From Saccharopolyspora soli (GTDB taxonomy: Bacteria; Actinomycetota; Actinomycetes; Mycobacteriales; Pseudonocardiaceae): a DNA stretch of 64,000 nucleotides. Shown piece by piece: positions 1 to 9,628 of the stretch. A model generated the notes under the pieces. It saw only the letters and a list, made by a program, of their open reading frames with translations, was not told the DNA's origin and did no database searches. The stretch is from contig NZ_JALBWV010000019.1 of NCBI RefSeq assembly GCF_022678645.1, positions 62,001 to 126,000 on the forward strand, read 5' to 3'. A program made the translations under genes and the position numbers. Within the stretch, counting starts at the first letter, position 1, and every line of letters begins with the position of its first letter.

Positions 1-3
1 ACC

Positions 4-3000
4 TCACCTGCAGGGCGGTTCGTCGCTCACGCCATCGGGCAGCGAAGCCCGCTCCTGCGGCGTGAAGTCGCGATCGGAGATCCGACAAAGGTCGTAGAAC
101 CACGTCTCGGGATCGAGCGGGATCCGTTCGTGGTTGCCGGGGCGGCGGTCGGGTAGGTACGCGTTCCCCTCGACGGCCTGGGCCTCGTAGTTGGTGTCCA
201 GATCCACGGTGGTCAACTTTCTGCTTTCCCTCCAGTCCCAAACCTGGACGCCTGCGGTGCCTTCCTCCGCGAAGAGGTATCTCCCGGCAATCCCGATCAA
301 CTGGGAGGTCTGCGCAGGTAGGGACTGCGGCACGGCATCTGATTCCAGGTCGACCACCGCGATCGAACCGTGGATGTCATCCGCCACCGCGGCGACAGCG
401 CCGTCCGTGGACACGACGAACCGGCTGCCGGGTACGGGGTAGGTCCGCAACTGCTCCCCGGTGCCGAGATCCCAGACCGACAGGCCCGAATCGGATTGGG
501 ACACAACCTGTTCCGGGTGACCCGGCCGCAGCTCGATCTGCGGTCCGCTGCTCAACGGTTCCCCAGCCGCCGATGCGGCGGTCAACGGCGGGCGCGTCTG
601 CACCCCGGTTCGAACGTTCCAGGACGACACCACGCCCAGATTGCTCACCAAGACTGGGCCGCCCGGAATGGCCCTGACATATGCGTTGCTGGAAGTCCCC
701 TCGTCCGCGCGCCGTCCCGGTGGAACCGGCAGAGCCACGTCCCTTTCGAGCACCAGGTCGTCGGTGCGGTAGATGAACATCCTCGCGTCGATGACCACGA
801 GGACCCGCTCACCGGAGGCGTCGAACGCCACGGCCTGCGGATAGGCCGGAACATTCGTCCTTCGAACGGGCACTCCGCGGGAGTCCAGGAGCACGATCTC
901 GCCCTGGTCCTCGGCCAACCCGCTGGGTGCGTAGCCGTAAGCGACCCATGACTTTCCGTCCGGGCTCTGGGCCAAGAGGTCGCTGCGAACTTGCTGGACT
1001 TCGGCCCGTTTGGCGCCGACTGGAATCGAGCTCACCTGCACGGCGCCGTTGCGAACCGAGACCGAGCTCAGCGAGCCGTCCTGGTTCGGCACGAGGAGCG
1101 GGGCGGGCGTGACGTCCCACGACCTCGGTACCACCGACTCGGAGAAGTTCGACTCGGCCCCCGTTCGCCACTGCACCGCCGTGCTGATCCCGACGCCGTT
1201 CGGATTGTCGTTGAACAGCAAGAACTGCCTGCTGGCGTCTAGGAGCAGGTTGCAGTCCCCAGTCCTGGTGTAGGTCACCGCACCGGTGAAGGAATCGCGG
1301 ATGTTGAGTCCGCCGTCGGCGCAGGTCGCCACCTGCAAGCCGTCGTCGAGCAGTTCGATGTCGGAGCTCTCGGCCTGCTCGGATCTGCGAATCTCGTTGC
1401 CAGTGGCCAGGTCGCGGGCGAACGCCGTGTAGCCCTGGTTACTGTTGGGCATCGTGCCGCTCTGTTCGATCACCACCACCGACCGTCCGTCCGGCGAGGG
1501 GTAGAGCGCCTCGGACGGATTTGCACCGTCGTATGCATATCGTGCGGGTTCCGGAATAGACCGGATGTCCTGGAGGTCCCAGAGCAAGATGGTTCTCGGT
1601 GAGCCGTCCGGGAAAGCTGGGAGCGCCAGGAATCTGCTGTTGGCGCTGAAGGAAATCGCGTTGGGGTCGGACTCGACCGGTGGGTGCAGGACCATCGGGT
1701 CGCTCGCAGATGTGAGATCCCACAGCAGCAGGCCCTGATCGGGGTCGTACTGGGCCAGCAGCCGCCCCTCCTGGGTCAATGCGAACTGCGCCCCCTGCGA
1801 CGTCGGAATTTGGCGGTGGGAGGCGTTGGCGGTCAACAGATCCGACCACACGACGACCTGGTCGGCGGGGTTCTCCGGCACGAAGATCACCACCCGGCCG
1901 TTCGCGCTGGCCAGCGTTTCCGCCACGCCGCGCAGCGGCGGCTCGGTGAGCACGCGATCCACTCCGTGCCAGTACAACCGCTGCTGGAGCAGTGCACCGA
2001 GAGCTTCGATGCTGTCGGGCTCTTCCTGCCACGCGGCGAGCGCGAATTGCAGAGCCTCGGACGGATTGGACTCGGTGGCGCTGTTCGAGGCTTCCGCGAG
2101 ATCCGCTGCGTTGATCAACCGAATCCGCGCATCCAGTTCGACGTTGTTCCTGAAGACCACACCGGCCAGCACTGCGGCCACCAGCATCAACGTGACGGAC
2201 ACCGCCGTGATGGTCCGCCAGCGGGTTCGGTCCCGACGCTGGGTCGCGGTGCTTTGGCGGATGAATTGCCGCTGGACCTCGGGAATGTCCTGGGGCCGTT
2301 GGCGCAGCCAGGTCTCGGCCTCGGCCAACGGGGCGTCGCGGAGCAGCCCACCGGAGTCGTGCAGATCTTGCAACTTCGCGTGCCAAGCAAGGAAGTCCGC
2401 GTCTTCGGTGAGCCATTCGCGCAGCGTCGGCCAGTGGTCGATGAGGGCCTGGTGCGTGAGGTTGACGTGTTCGTCCTGGATCACCAGCAGGCGTTTGGCT
2501 GCGAGTTCGTGGGCGATTTCCTGGAGTGCCGGGTCGAGGTCGGCGAGTTGTGCGTTGCGGCGGGCGTAGCCGCCTTCGCCGTCGTACCGCGTCAACCGGG
2601 TGAGCAGGCGTCTAGCCTGCGACAAGCCGCCCGGCCGCAGACTGGCGAGCACATCGTCGGCGCGTTTGCTCAGCGCTCCGGGAACTCTGCCCAGCTGTTG
2701 GTAGGCCGCATGCGTGAGCCAAACACCTTGCCGGTGCTGCCAGAGCTGTTGCAACACCTCGGACAGCAGCGCCAGCGTGCCGTGTCCGGGCGGCGAGTCG
2801 TGCAGGATGCTTTCCGGGAGACCGACTTCGAAGGCGAGTCCGCCGGACTCCGCAGGTCGCAGGATCGCTTCCCGCCGCTTCTCCGGCCGCATCGGCTTCA
2901 GCAGCCACACCGCTTGGTTTAGCTGCTTCGCGGTATCCGGTGTGATCAGGTCGTCCAGCGACCGCGAACGCAGCGTGAGCACCACCCGCAGCGGCGCGGC

Positions 3001-3930
3001 TTCGCCTGGTCGGCGTGGATGCGCGGCAATCTGCTGGATGATCCGTTCCAGCTTGTCCCGCGCGGCATCCGGGTCGGCGACCACCTCTTCCTCGAACTGG
3101 TCGAGGAGCAGCACCGTGCCGCCAGCCGCCAAGTCTTCGACGGGATCATCGGCCCCGAGTTCGACGACCACCGCCCCGGTTCGCCTCAGCCGAGGCAGCA
3201 ATCCGGCCCGGACCAGCGATGATTTGCCGCTGCCCGATGGCCCGGCGACGGCGACCATGTCTTGCTGCTCCAGAAGCCCCAGCAGTTCGGCGATCTCGTC
3301 GTCCCGGCCGTGGAACCGGTCGGCATCGGCTTCCTGGAAGGGCTTCAGACCGAGGTACGGGTTGTGCTCGGAATCCACCCGCTCCCGGAAGAAACCCATC
3401 GGCACGAGATGCGCTGTGGTATCGGTGTTCCCGGACCGGGTGACGACCATTCCCACCACGCCGCGCAGCTGCTCGTCCCACACCGGAGCACCGCTGAACC
3501 CGCTCGCGATGCGTTCGTGGTGCGGATCCACGGCCATCTGCACCCGGCCAGAACCCTGGTGACCAGTCAGCTTCCCCTCGGCCCAAACGCCTTCCGGTTC
3601 CGCTGCGGTGAAACCGGGAACGCGGAAGCGGTGGCCCAGCACCTCGGTGTCGAGTCGCACCGGAGCGGGGCGGACGCCCTCGGGTGGATCCAGCAGCCGC
3701 AGGATCGCGACGTCGTTCGTCTCATCGAGCTCGACGACTTCTACGGCGAAGCCGCTGGTTCCCAGCAGCGGGAAGTCGGCCATGACGTCGTCGGCGACGA
3801 CGTGCGCGCAGGTGGCGATCAGGTTGCCAGGCAGCACGAATCCGGTGCCCAGCAGGACCCGGTCGGTGACGAGCCGAACAAGCGCAGCGGCGAGGGGTTC
3901 GGCCGCGGTCAGGTCCGGCCGGTCTGCCAT
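4..3930 (-). CDS. Trypsin-like protease / STAND NTPase / WD40 protein (paralog 1)
   Basis: A 1308-residue protein with three visible parts. Residues 1-185 are a trypsin-like serine protease domain with an apparent triad H43 (CAHVV), D73 (TNDVAIL) and S146 (SGFSGAPV). Residues about 190-510 are a STAND-type P-loop NTPase, introduced by NPYLGLKPFQE and carrying Walker A GPSGSGKSS (231-239) and Walker B LLLDQFEE. A single membrane helix lies near 575-595 and WD40-like repeats fill the rest. In this family the WD40 part is thought to sense a ligand, the NTPase to switch and the protease to act as effector; that is known family logic, not shown here. It is the last visible gene of an operon, 9 bp behind its paralog, and its stop lies at the window edge. 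Confidence 0.9.
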   Translation of the reverse strand: MADRPDLTAAEPLAAALVRLVTDRVLLGTGFVLPGNLIATCAHVVADDVMADFPLLGTSGFAVEVVELDETNDVAILRLLDPPEGVRPAPVRLDTEVLGHRFRVPGFTAAEPEGVWAEGKLTGHQGSGRVQMAVDPHHERIASGFSGAPVWDEQLRGVVGMVVTRSGNTDTTAHLVPMGFFRERVDSEHNPYLGLKPFQEADADRFHGRDDEIAELLGLLEQQDMVAVAGPSGSGKSSLVRAGLLPRLRRTGAVVVELGADDPVEDLAAGGTVLLLDQFEEEVVADPDAARDKLERIIQQIAAHPRRPGEAAPLRVVLTLRSRSLDDLITPDTAKQLNQAVWLLKPMRPEKRREAILRPAESGGLAFEVGLPESILHDSPPGHGTLALLSEVLQQLWQHRQGVWLTHAAYQQLGRVPGALSKRADDVLASLRPGGLSQARRLLTRLTRYDGEGGYARRNAQLADLDPALQEIAHELAAKRLLVIQDEHVNLTHQALIDHWPTLREWLTEDADFLAWHAKLQDLHDSGGLLRDAPLAEAETWLRQRPQDIPEVQRQFIRQSTATQRRDRTRWRTITAVSVTLMLVAAVLAGVVFRNNVELDARIRLINAADLAEASNSATESNPSEALQFALAAWQEEPDSIEALGALLQQRLYWHGVDRVLTEPPLRGVAETLASANGRVVIFVPENPADQVVVWSDLLTANASHRQIPTSQGAQFALTQEGRLLAQYDPDQGLLLWDLTSASDPMVLHPPVESDPNAISFSANSRFLALPAFPDGSPRTILLWDLQDIRSIPEPARYAYDGANPSEALYPSPDGRSVVVIEQSGTMPNSNQGYTAFARDLATGNEIRRSEQAESSDIELLDDGLQVATCADGGLNIRDSFTGAVTYTRTGDCNLLLDASRQFLLFNDNPNGVGISTAVQWRTGAESNFSESVVPRSWDVTPAPLLVPNQDGSLSSVSVRNGAVQVSSIPVGAKRAEVQQVRSDLLAQSPDGKSWVAYGYAPSGLAEDQGEIVLLDSRGVPVRRTNVPAYPQAVAFDASGERVLVVIDARMFIYRTDDLVLERDVALPVPPGRRADEGTSSNAYVRAIPGGPVLVSNLGVVSSWNVRTGVQTRPPLTAASAAGEPLSSGPQIELRPGHPEQVVSQSDSGLSVWDLGTGEQLRTYPVPGSRFVVSTDGAVAAVADDIHGSIAVVDLESDAVPQSLPAQTSQLIGIAGRYLFAEEGTAGVQVWDWRESRKLTTVDLDTNYEAQAVEGNAYLPDRRPGNHERIPLDPETWFYDLCRISDRDFTPQERASLPDGVSDEPPCR

Positions 3931-3939
3931 GTCACCTCC

Positions 3940-6900
3940 CTATTCGCACGGCGGCTCGGTGCTCGCCCCTGCGGGCAGCAACTCCTTCTCCTGGTCGGTG
4001 AACTCCCGGTTCGACATCCGGCACAGGTCCCGGAACCAGGCTTCGGGGTCGAGCGGAATCGCGGTCCGGCGGCCTGGAACGTTGGTGACGAGCTCGTTGC
4101 CCACGACCGCAAGTGGTGCGTCCGGGTCGGCGAGACGCACGGAGGCCACCCTACGGCGGGCAGACCAGTCCCATGCCTCGAACGCCGCGAGATTTCCAGT
4201 GAAGAGGTAGTCGCCGGAGATTCCGACGAGTTCGTCGAACTCCCCGTTCACCCGTGGAAAGGTCTCCCCGTCGTCCAGGTTGACCAGCGAGACCGCCACG
4301 CCGTCCAACGCAGCGGCGACCGAGCCGTCCGAGGACACCACCGGCGGGTCTGGGTTGGACAAGATCAACGGCATCGGGAACTCGCGCTGGAGCGTCCGGT
4401 TCCGGAAGTCCCACGCCGCCAATGATTCGTCGGACCGCACCAGGATCTGCTCGGGGTGCTGCGGCCGTAGCGTGATGTTGGGGCCGACGGGCAGACGAGC
4501 AGGTCTGTCGAGAGGTGTCTGCAACGTCAATGTCGGGGCCGTCTGCGTACCTGTGCGGATGTCCCAGTACGACAGGATTCCTGCCTGGCTCACCAGGGTC
4601 TCGCCGGTCGGCGCGGTCAACACGGAAGCGCCGGTGCGGTCCGAGACCTCCGAGGCGTGGCGGCCTTCGGGCAGCGGTAGCTGCACCTCGCGCTCCGGTA
4701 CGAGCCCGTCAGCGCGGAGGATGCGCAGCGTCGCACCGGTGACCAATAGGACGCGTTCGCCCGACGCGTCGAAGGCGATTCCGCTTGGCCACGGCGAGAT
4801 GTGGGTGCGCGCCAGTGCGTTCCCGCGTGAGTCCAGAAGTGCGAGCTCGCCGCTTTCGTAGTTGTCTTCGCTTTGGGTGAAAGTGATCCAGCGTTGACCA
4901 TCGGCGGTCCGAGCGGTCAGCAGCGGAGAAGTAGGCGATGGCCCCGTCGCTTCGAAGTGGTCGTCCGGGGTTGCTTCCACCACCTGCAATGTGCCGGTGC
5001 CGCGCAGCGAAAGAATGGATCCGGTGCCGTCGGGTTCCGCGACGACCACCGAGTCTCCGGAGATCAAGGGGTTTTCGACATCCAAATCGCGGAAGACGTG
5101 CGGTATCCCGGTGCGCCACGGAACTGCGCCAGCGCCTGTCCTACTGGGCACCAGCAGGTATTGCCCGCTGGCGTCGGGCTTGAACCAGCAGCCCGGCAGC
5201 GGGATTTGTTGCGCGGTGGTCGCGCCGGTGAAGGAATCCAGCACCGTCAACGTGTTGTCGGTGCACACACCGAGGCGCGTTCCGTTGCCCAGCAGTTCGC
5301 CGCCAAGATCGGTGAACGGGGCGAACGTCCTGATCTCAGCGCCTGTCTCGCGGTCCCGCACGACCGTGCGGTAAACGAAGTCGCCCTGATCGTTGGTCCT
5401 GGGTTCGAGGATCACCAGCGCCCGCCCGTCCGGCGACGGATACGCCTCGCTGATCGATGCCGATTCGTAGGTGCGTTCGAAGATCACCTGGCTCGGCAGC
5501 TCCCGCATGCTCCCGAGGTCCCAAGCTCGCACCGGTGATCTCAGCGGCTCGCCAAGACCACGGGGCAAGGCGGCCAGGTAGCGGCCGTTCGCGCTGAAGG
5601 TGGGAGGCGCGAAATCCAGCTGGGAATCCAACACGATCGGCTCGCCAGCAGGATCGGTGAGATCCCACATCCGCAGGCCCGCATCCTCGCCGGACGCGGC
5701 CAACATCCGGCCGTCCGGGCTCAACACGAACTCGTTGCCCGACTCCGGCGTTACCTCGCGATGGATCGGGTTGGGTCCGAGCAGGTTCCACCACACCGCC
5801 ACCTTCGCGGCGGGGTCTGCGGGTTCGGTGACCACGACGCGCCCGTCCGCACTGGAATGGAGAGTCGTCACGTCACCGAGCAGTTGTGGGGGCAACACCC
5901 GGTTCACGCCGTTCCAAAGCATCCGCTGCTGCAGCAGCGCGCCGTAGGCGTCCGGACCGTCCGGGTTCTCCCGCCAGGCGGCGAGCGCGAGTTGCAGCGC
6001 CACACCGGGGCTGGCCTCGGTGGCGAGGTTCGCCTGCTGGGCGATCAAGGTGGAGTTGGTGGCGCGCAGTTGGCTGCTGACCTCGGAAGCGCTGGTGATC
6101 ACGGCCCCGGTGAGGACGGCTGACAGCAGGGTAAGAACGGCCAACACGGCGCTGATGGTGCGCCAGCGGCGTTGGTTTCGGCGTTGCGCCGCGATACTGC
6201 GGCGGATGAACGACCGCTGCTGCGCGGGGATGTCCTCCTCGCGCTCGCCGAGCCAACCCGTTGCTTCGGCCAGCACCGCGTCGCGCAGCAGCACCCCGGA
6301 GCTCTCCAGATCCTGGATTTTCGCTTGCCAGGTAAGGAAGTCCGCGTCCTCGGTGAGCCATTCGCGGAGTTGGGGCCAGTGGTCGATGAGGGCCTGGTGC
6401 GTGAGGTTGACGCGCTGGTCCTGGATCACCACGAGGCGCTTGCTCGCGAGATCGTGCGCGGTTTCCCGGAGTTCCGGGTCGAGATCGGTGAGCTGCACAC
6501 TTCGGCGGGCGTAGCCGCCTTCGCCGTCGTGGCGGGTCAGCCGGGTGAGCAGTTGGCGAGCGCCCTCCCGTTGGCGTGGGTTCAGCGAACGCAGCGCCTC
6601 GTCGGCGGCATTGCTCAACGCGCCCGGCACGCGGCCGATGCTCTCGTATGCCTCGTGCGTCAACCAGCCACCGTGCCGGTGCTGCCAAAGTTGGTCCAAG
6701 ACAAGGGAAACCAGCGGCAACGTACCCGGCTCGTCCGCCGTGTCGTCCAGGATCCGTTGCACCAGACCGGATTCGAACGCCAGGCCGCCCACCACCGCCG
6801 CCGGTTTCTCGATGGCCGCGGCCAGCTGCTCGCGGGACATCGGTTCGAGGAACCACACCGCGCGGTTGAGTTCCGCCACGGTCTCCCGGCTGATCAGATC

Positions 6901-7869
6901 GTCCAGCGACCGCGACCGCAGCGTCAACACCGCGCGCAGGGGCGCGGGCTCGCCTGCTCGGCGCTGCTGGGTCGCCACCGCTTTGCTGACCGCCGCGAGC
7001 TTTTCCCGCGCTGCGGCCGGATCCGCGATGACGGTCTCCTCGAACTGGTCCAGGACCAGCACTGTTCCGGGCGTTGTCGGGATGTCGTCGGTTTGGCCGA
7101 GATCGACGACGTCCGCTCCCGCCTGCTTGAGCCGGGGGAGCAACCCCGCGCGCACCAGCGAAGATTTACCGCTACCGGACGGGCCCGCGATGGCGACGAT
7201 TTCCTGCTGCGCTGCCAACTGGACCAGGCGGTCGATGTCCGCGTCGCGGCCGTGGAACAGTTCCGCGTCTTCCTCCTGGAACGGCCGCAGACCCCGGTAC
7301 GGATTGCGCGCCGGAGTCGTCCAGGCATCGCCGAGCGCGGTCGTGGGCACCAGGTGCGCTGTGGTCTCGTTGCGCGCGGCGGTGGTGACGACCATGCCGA
7401 CCACCCCGGCCAGCTCCTCGTCCCAGACCGGGGCGCCGCTGAAGCCCGGTTCGATGTGCCAGTGGTCCGGATCGACCGCCATCTGGATCCGACCCGCGCC
7501 CTGCGCGCCGAGCAACCGGCCGGTCACCCAGATGCCGTCCGGCAGGTCGCGCGGGAAGCCGAAGGTGCGGAAGCGGTGGTCGCGCACGCCGCCGGTGATC
7601 CGGGCCGGGACCGGCAGCGCGCCCGGCGGCGGATCGACCAGCCGCAGGATTGCCACGTCCAGCTCGTGGTTGCGCTCCAGCACTTCGACGGCGTGATCGG
7701 CGCTGCGCAGCAACGGGAAGTCGGCCACCGGCTCGGTCGCGTCGCCGATCACGTGCGCGCAGGTGGCGATCACCTCGGGAGCGATCAGGAAACCCGCGCC
7801 GAGCACGTGCGGTCCGTCGCGCAGCCGGACCACCGCCGGGTCGAGCGGGTCCGCAGCTAATCCGCTCAT
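3940..7869 (-). CDS. Trypsin-like protease / STAND NTPase / WD40 protein (paralog 2)
   Basis: A 1309-residue paralog of the neighbouring gene with the same architecture: trypsin-like domain (H39 in CAHVIG, D71 in ELDVAIL, S144 in GFSGAPV), a NPYRGLRPFQEEDA linker, Walker A GPSGSGKSS near 229, Walker B LVLDQFEE, one membrane helix near 570-595 and a C-terminal WD40-like region. I chose the ATG at 7869 because it overlaps the stop of the upstream small gene (TGATG), implying translational coupling; an in-frame ATG at 7893 would lie inside that gene. The protease and NTPase parts match paralog 1 closely (for example ALIDHWPxLREWLTEDADFL in both), while the WD40 parts diverge strongly. Probably a cytoplasmic sensor-effector anchored to the membrane. 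Confidence 0.9.
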   Translation of the reverse strand: MSGLAADPLDPAVVRLRDGPHVLGAGFLIAPEVIATCAHVIGDATEPVADFPLLRSADHAVEVLERNHELDVAILRLVDPPPGALPVPARITGGVRDHRFRTFGFPRDLPDGIWVTGRLLGAQGAGRIQMAVDPDHWHIEPGFSGAPVWDEELAGVVGMVVTTAARNETTAHLVPTTALGDAWTTPARNPYRGLRPFQEEDAELFHGRDADIDRLVQLAAQQEIVAIAGPSGSGKSSLVRAGLLPRLKQAGADVVDLGQTDDIPTTPGTVLVLDQFEETVIADPAAAREKLAAVSKAVATQQRRAGEPAPLRAVLTLRSRSLDDLISRETVAELNRAVWFLEPMSREQLAAAIEKPAAVVGGLAFESGLVQRILDDTADEPGTLPLVSLVLDQLWQHRHGGWLTHEAYESIGRVPGALSNAADEALRSLNPRQREGARQLLTRLTRHDGEGGYARRSVQLTDLDPELRETAHDLASKRLVVIQDQRVNLTHQALIDHWPQLREWLTEDADFLTWQAKIQDLESSGVLLRDAVLAEATGWLGEREEDIPAQQRSFIRRSIAAQRRNQRRWRTISAVLAVLTLLSAVLTGAVITSASEVSSQLRATNSTLIAQQANLATEASPGVALQLALAAWRENPDGPDAYGALLQQRMLWNGVNRVLPPQLLGDVTTLHSSADGRVVVTEPADPAAKVAVWWNLLGPNPIHREVTPESGNEFVLSPDGRMLAASGEDAGLRMWDLTDPAGEPIVLDSQLDFAPPTFSANGRYLAALPRGLGEPLRSPVRAWDLGSMRELPSQVIFERTYESASISEAYPSPDGRALVILEPRTNDQGDFVYRTVVRDRETGAEIRTFAPFTDLGGELLGNGTRLGVCTDNTLTVLDSFTGATTAQQIPLPGCWFKPDASGQYLLVPSRTGAGAVPWRTGIPHVFRDLDVENPLISGDSVVVAEPDGTGSILSLRGTGTLQVVEATPDDHFEATGPSPTSPLLTARTADGQRWITFTQSEDNYESGELALLDSRGNALARTHISPWPSGIAFDASGERVLLVTGATLRILRADGLVPEREVQLPLPEGRHASEVSDRTGASVLTAPTGETLVSQAGILSYWDIRTGTQTAPTLTLQTPLDRPARLPVGPNITLRPQHPEQILVRSDESLAAWDFRNRTLQREFPMPLILSNPDPPVVSSDGSVAAALDGVAVSLVNLDDGETFPRVNGEFDELVGISGDYLFTGNLAAFEAWDWSARRRVASVRLADPDAPLAVVGNELVTNVPGRRTAIPLDPEAWFRDLCRMSNREFTDQEKELLPAGASTEPPCE

Positions 7870-8186
7870 CAGCTCGGGTCGACGCCGGTCCACTCGATGC
7901 TGACGTTGAAGTTCGCCTCACCGGCCGACTTGGCCACCGCCAGGTTCGCCTCGCCGGTGACCTTGATGCCGAACTGCACGTTGATCTTGGAAGGCGGCTG
8001 GTCCATCGCGCGCAGCTCGCCGAGCACCGCCTCGGCCGCTGAGCGGATGCTGCCCATCGCCCGCTGCACGGTCTCGGAAGCCTGCACGACCCGGCCGGTG
8101 CCACCAGCCGGTATCGCACCTTGGCCGTCGGCCGCTTCGATCAGCAGTTCGCCGCCGTCGTTCAACGGCATTTTGACCAGTGGCAT
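7869..8186 (-). CDS. Trypsin-co-occurring domain protein (TCO1 / CU044_2847-like)
   Basis: A 105-residue protein with no signal peptide or membrane segment. Its start (MPLVKMPLNDGGELLIE), the helix near 45-60 and the final strand NFNVSIEWTGVDPS fit the small family that repeatedly co-occurs with trypsin-like proteases and STAND NTPases in actinobacteria. It is the first gene of the operon and its stop overlaps the start of the downstream protease-STAND gene by one base. The role of the family is not established; linkage suggests it is a substrate, regulator or adaptor of the protease. The family assignment is from memory of its sequence pattern. Confidence 0.8.
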   Translation of the reverse strand: MPLVKMPLNDGGELLIEAADGQGAIPAGGTGRVVQASETVQRAMGSIRSAAEAVLGELRAMDQPPSKINVQFGIKVTGEANLAVAKSAGEANFNVSIEWTGVDPS

Positions 8187-8387
8187 GTCTCGGCGCTCCC
8201 GAATCCGCGACTGGGGACTTGATCGAAGTTAGCCGAAGATCGGCCGCTGGTGGGCAAGTTCCGGCAACTCCCCGTAGGGCGCTCGTTCGGGTGACGCCCG
8301 TCCGTGTCTTGAGTCGCTGGGTGCGGGGTAGCCCGAAGTCGGCATGCACATGGAATTCGCGCGTTTTCCACCCGGAGGTGGTCCGTG

Positions 8388-9521
8388 ATGAAGGCAGTCG
8401 TGTACCAGGAACCCTTCTCGGTAGCAATCAACGAGGTGGACCGGCCGACGGTCCAGCACCCCAACGACGTGATCGTGCGCATCACCTCGACCGCCATCTG
8501 CGGCTCCGACCTGCACATGTACGAAGGTCGCACGGCCGCCCAACCGGGCATCGTGTTCGGGCACGAGAACCTGGGCATCATCGAGGAGATCGGCTCCGGG
8601 GTGGCCAGCCTGAACCGCGGCGACCGGGTCGTGATGCCGTTCAACGTGGCCTGCGGGTTCTGCAAGAACTGCATGGCGGGCGACACCGCGTTCTGCCTGA
8701 CCGTCAACCCCGGCTTCGCCGGAGGCGCCTACGGCTACGTGGCGATGGGGCCGTATCCCGGTGGGCAGGCCGAATACCTCCGCGTGCCGTTCGCGGACTT
8801 CAACTGCCTGAAGTTACCGTCCGACGGCAGCCACGAAGCCGATTTCGTGCTGCTGGCCGACATCTTCCCCACCGGCTACCACGGCTGCGAGCTCGCGAGG
8901 GTCTCGCCCGGTGAGAGCGTGGCCGTCTACGGGGCCGGACCGGTCGGGCTGATGGCGGCGTACTCGGCGCTGCTGCGCGGTGCGGCGCGGGTGTTCAGCG
9001 TCGACCGGGTGCCGGAGCGGCTGGCCAAGGCGGAGGAGATCGGTGCGACGCCGATCGACTTCTCCAGGGGCGACCCGGTCGAGATGATCAAGGAGCAGAC
9101 CGACGGGGAAGGCACCGACAAGGGCATCGACGCGGTCGGCTACCAGGCGAAGGTCGGCGACAGCACGAAGGAGGAACCGGCCGTCGTGCTGAACTCGCTG
9201 ATCGAAACGGTGCGGCCGACTGGGCGGCTGGGCGTGCCCGGCCTGTACGTGCCATCCGATCCCGGCGGACCGGACGCCAACGCGAAGCAGGGGATGCTGC
9301 TGGTCTCGATCGGGCGGATGTTCGAGAAGGGCCAGGTAATCGGCACCGGTCAGGCCAACGTCAAGAAGTACAACCGGCAGCTGCGGGACATGATCATCGC
9401 GGGGCGGGCCAAGCCGAGCTTCGTCGTCTCGCACGAGCTTTCCCTGACCGACGCACCGGATGCCTACCGAAAGTTCGACCAACGAATCGAGGGCTACACC
9501 AAGGTAGTCCTGCACCCGTGA
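8388..9521 (+). CDS. Zinc-dependent alcohol/formaldehyde dehydrogenase (FdhA-like)
   Basis: A 377-residue medium-chain dehydrogenase. It has the catalytic zinc region CGSDLHMYEG and GHENLG, the structural-zinc cysteines in CGFCKNCMAGDTAFC, and the Rossmann motif VYGAGPVGL. The extended middle, with NPGFAGGAYGYVAMGPYPGGQAEYLR split over the region, is typical of glutathione-independent formaldehyde dehydrogenases, so NAD-linked formaldehyde or alcohol oxidation is likely. A GGAGG lies 9 bases before the chosen ATG; a GTG directly before it is also possible. It stands alone, convergent with the flavin monooxygenase, with a strong hairpin between them. Confidence 0.88.
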   Translation: MKAVVYQEPFSVAINEVDRPTVQHPNDVIVRITSTAICGSDLHMYEGRTAAQPGIVFGHENLGIIEEIGSGVASLNRGDRVVMPFNVACGFCKNCMAGDTAFCLTVNPGFAGGAYGYVAMGPYPGGQAEYLRVPFADFNCLKLPSDGSHEADFVLLADIFPTGYHGCELARVSPGESVAVYGAGPVGLMAAYSALLRGAARVFSVDRVPERLAKAEEIGATPIDFSRGDPVEMIKEQTDGEGTDKGIDAVGYQAKVGDSTKEEPAVVLNSLIETVRPTGRLGVPGLYVPSDPGGPDANAKQGMLLVSIGRMFEKGQVIGTGQANVKKYNRQLRDMIIAGRAKPSFVVSHELSLTDAPDAYRKFDQRIEGYTKVVLHP

Positions 9522-9540
9522 GGTCTTGAGACCTGTATCT

Positions 9541-9578
9541 GAACTCGTTTTGCGGGGCGGTGCGGGTGGCGGATCCGA
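9541..9578 (-). repeat. Dispersed repeat, right-end fragment (copy 1)
   Basis: Begins GAACTCGTTTTGCG and continues GGGCGGTGCGGGTGGCGG, matching the reverse complement of the right end of the complete copy at 47559-47763. Only about 38 bases are recognisable, placed between convergent genes and directly next to a hairpin. Confidence 0.6.
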
Positions 9579-9579
9579 A

Positions 9580-9625
9580 GTCGTGAGTGGTAATGGCCGT
9601 TCTAGCAGCCATTACCACTCACGAC
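9580..9625. terminator. 18-bp perfect hairpin between convergent genes
   Basis: The arms GTCGTGAGTGGTAATGGC (9580-9597) and its exact complement (9608-9625) enclose a 10-base loop. There is no T tract, as is common for actinomycete terminators, and the symmetric form can serve both converging genes. The arm resembles that of the hairpin at 12948-12993. Confidence 0.75.
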
Positions 9626-9628
9626 GCA

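Noticed and set aside
1684..2922. Long open frames opposite the STAND genes, and many similar long antisense frames over other genes.
   Set aside because: They are the usual antisense shadows of GC-rich coding DNA; the minus-strand frames contain the recognisable domains and motifs.
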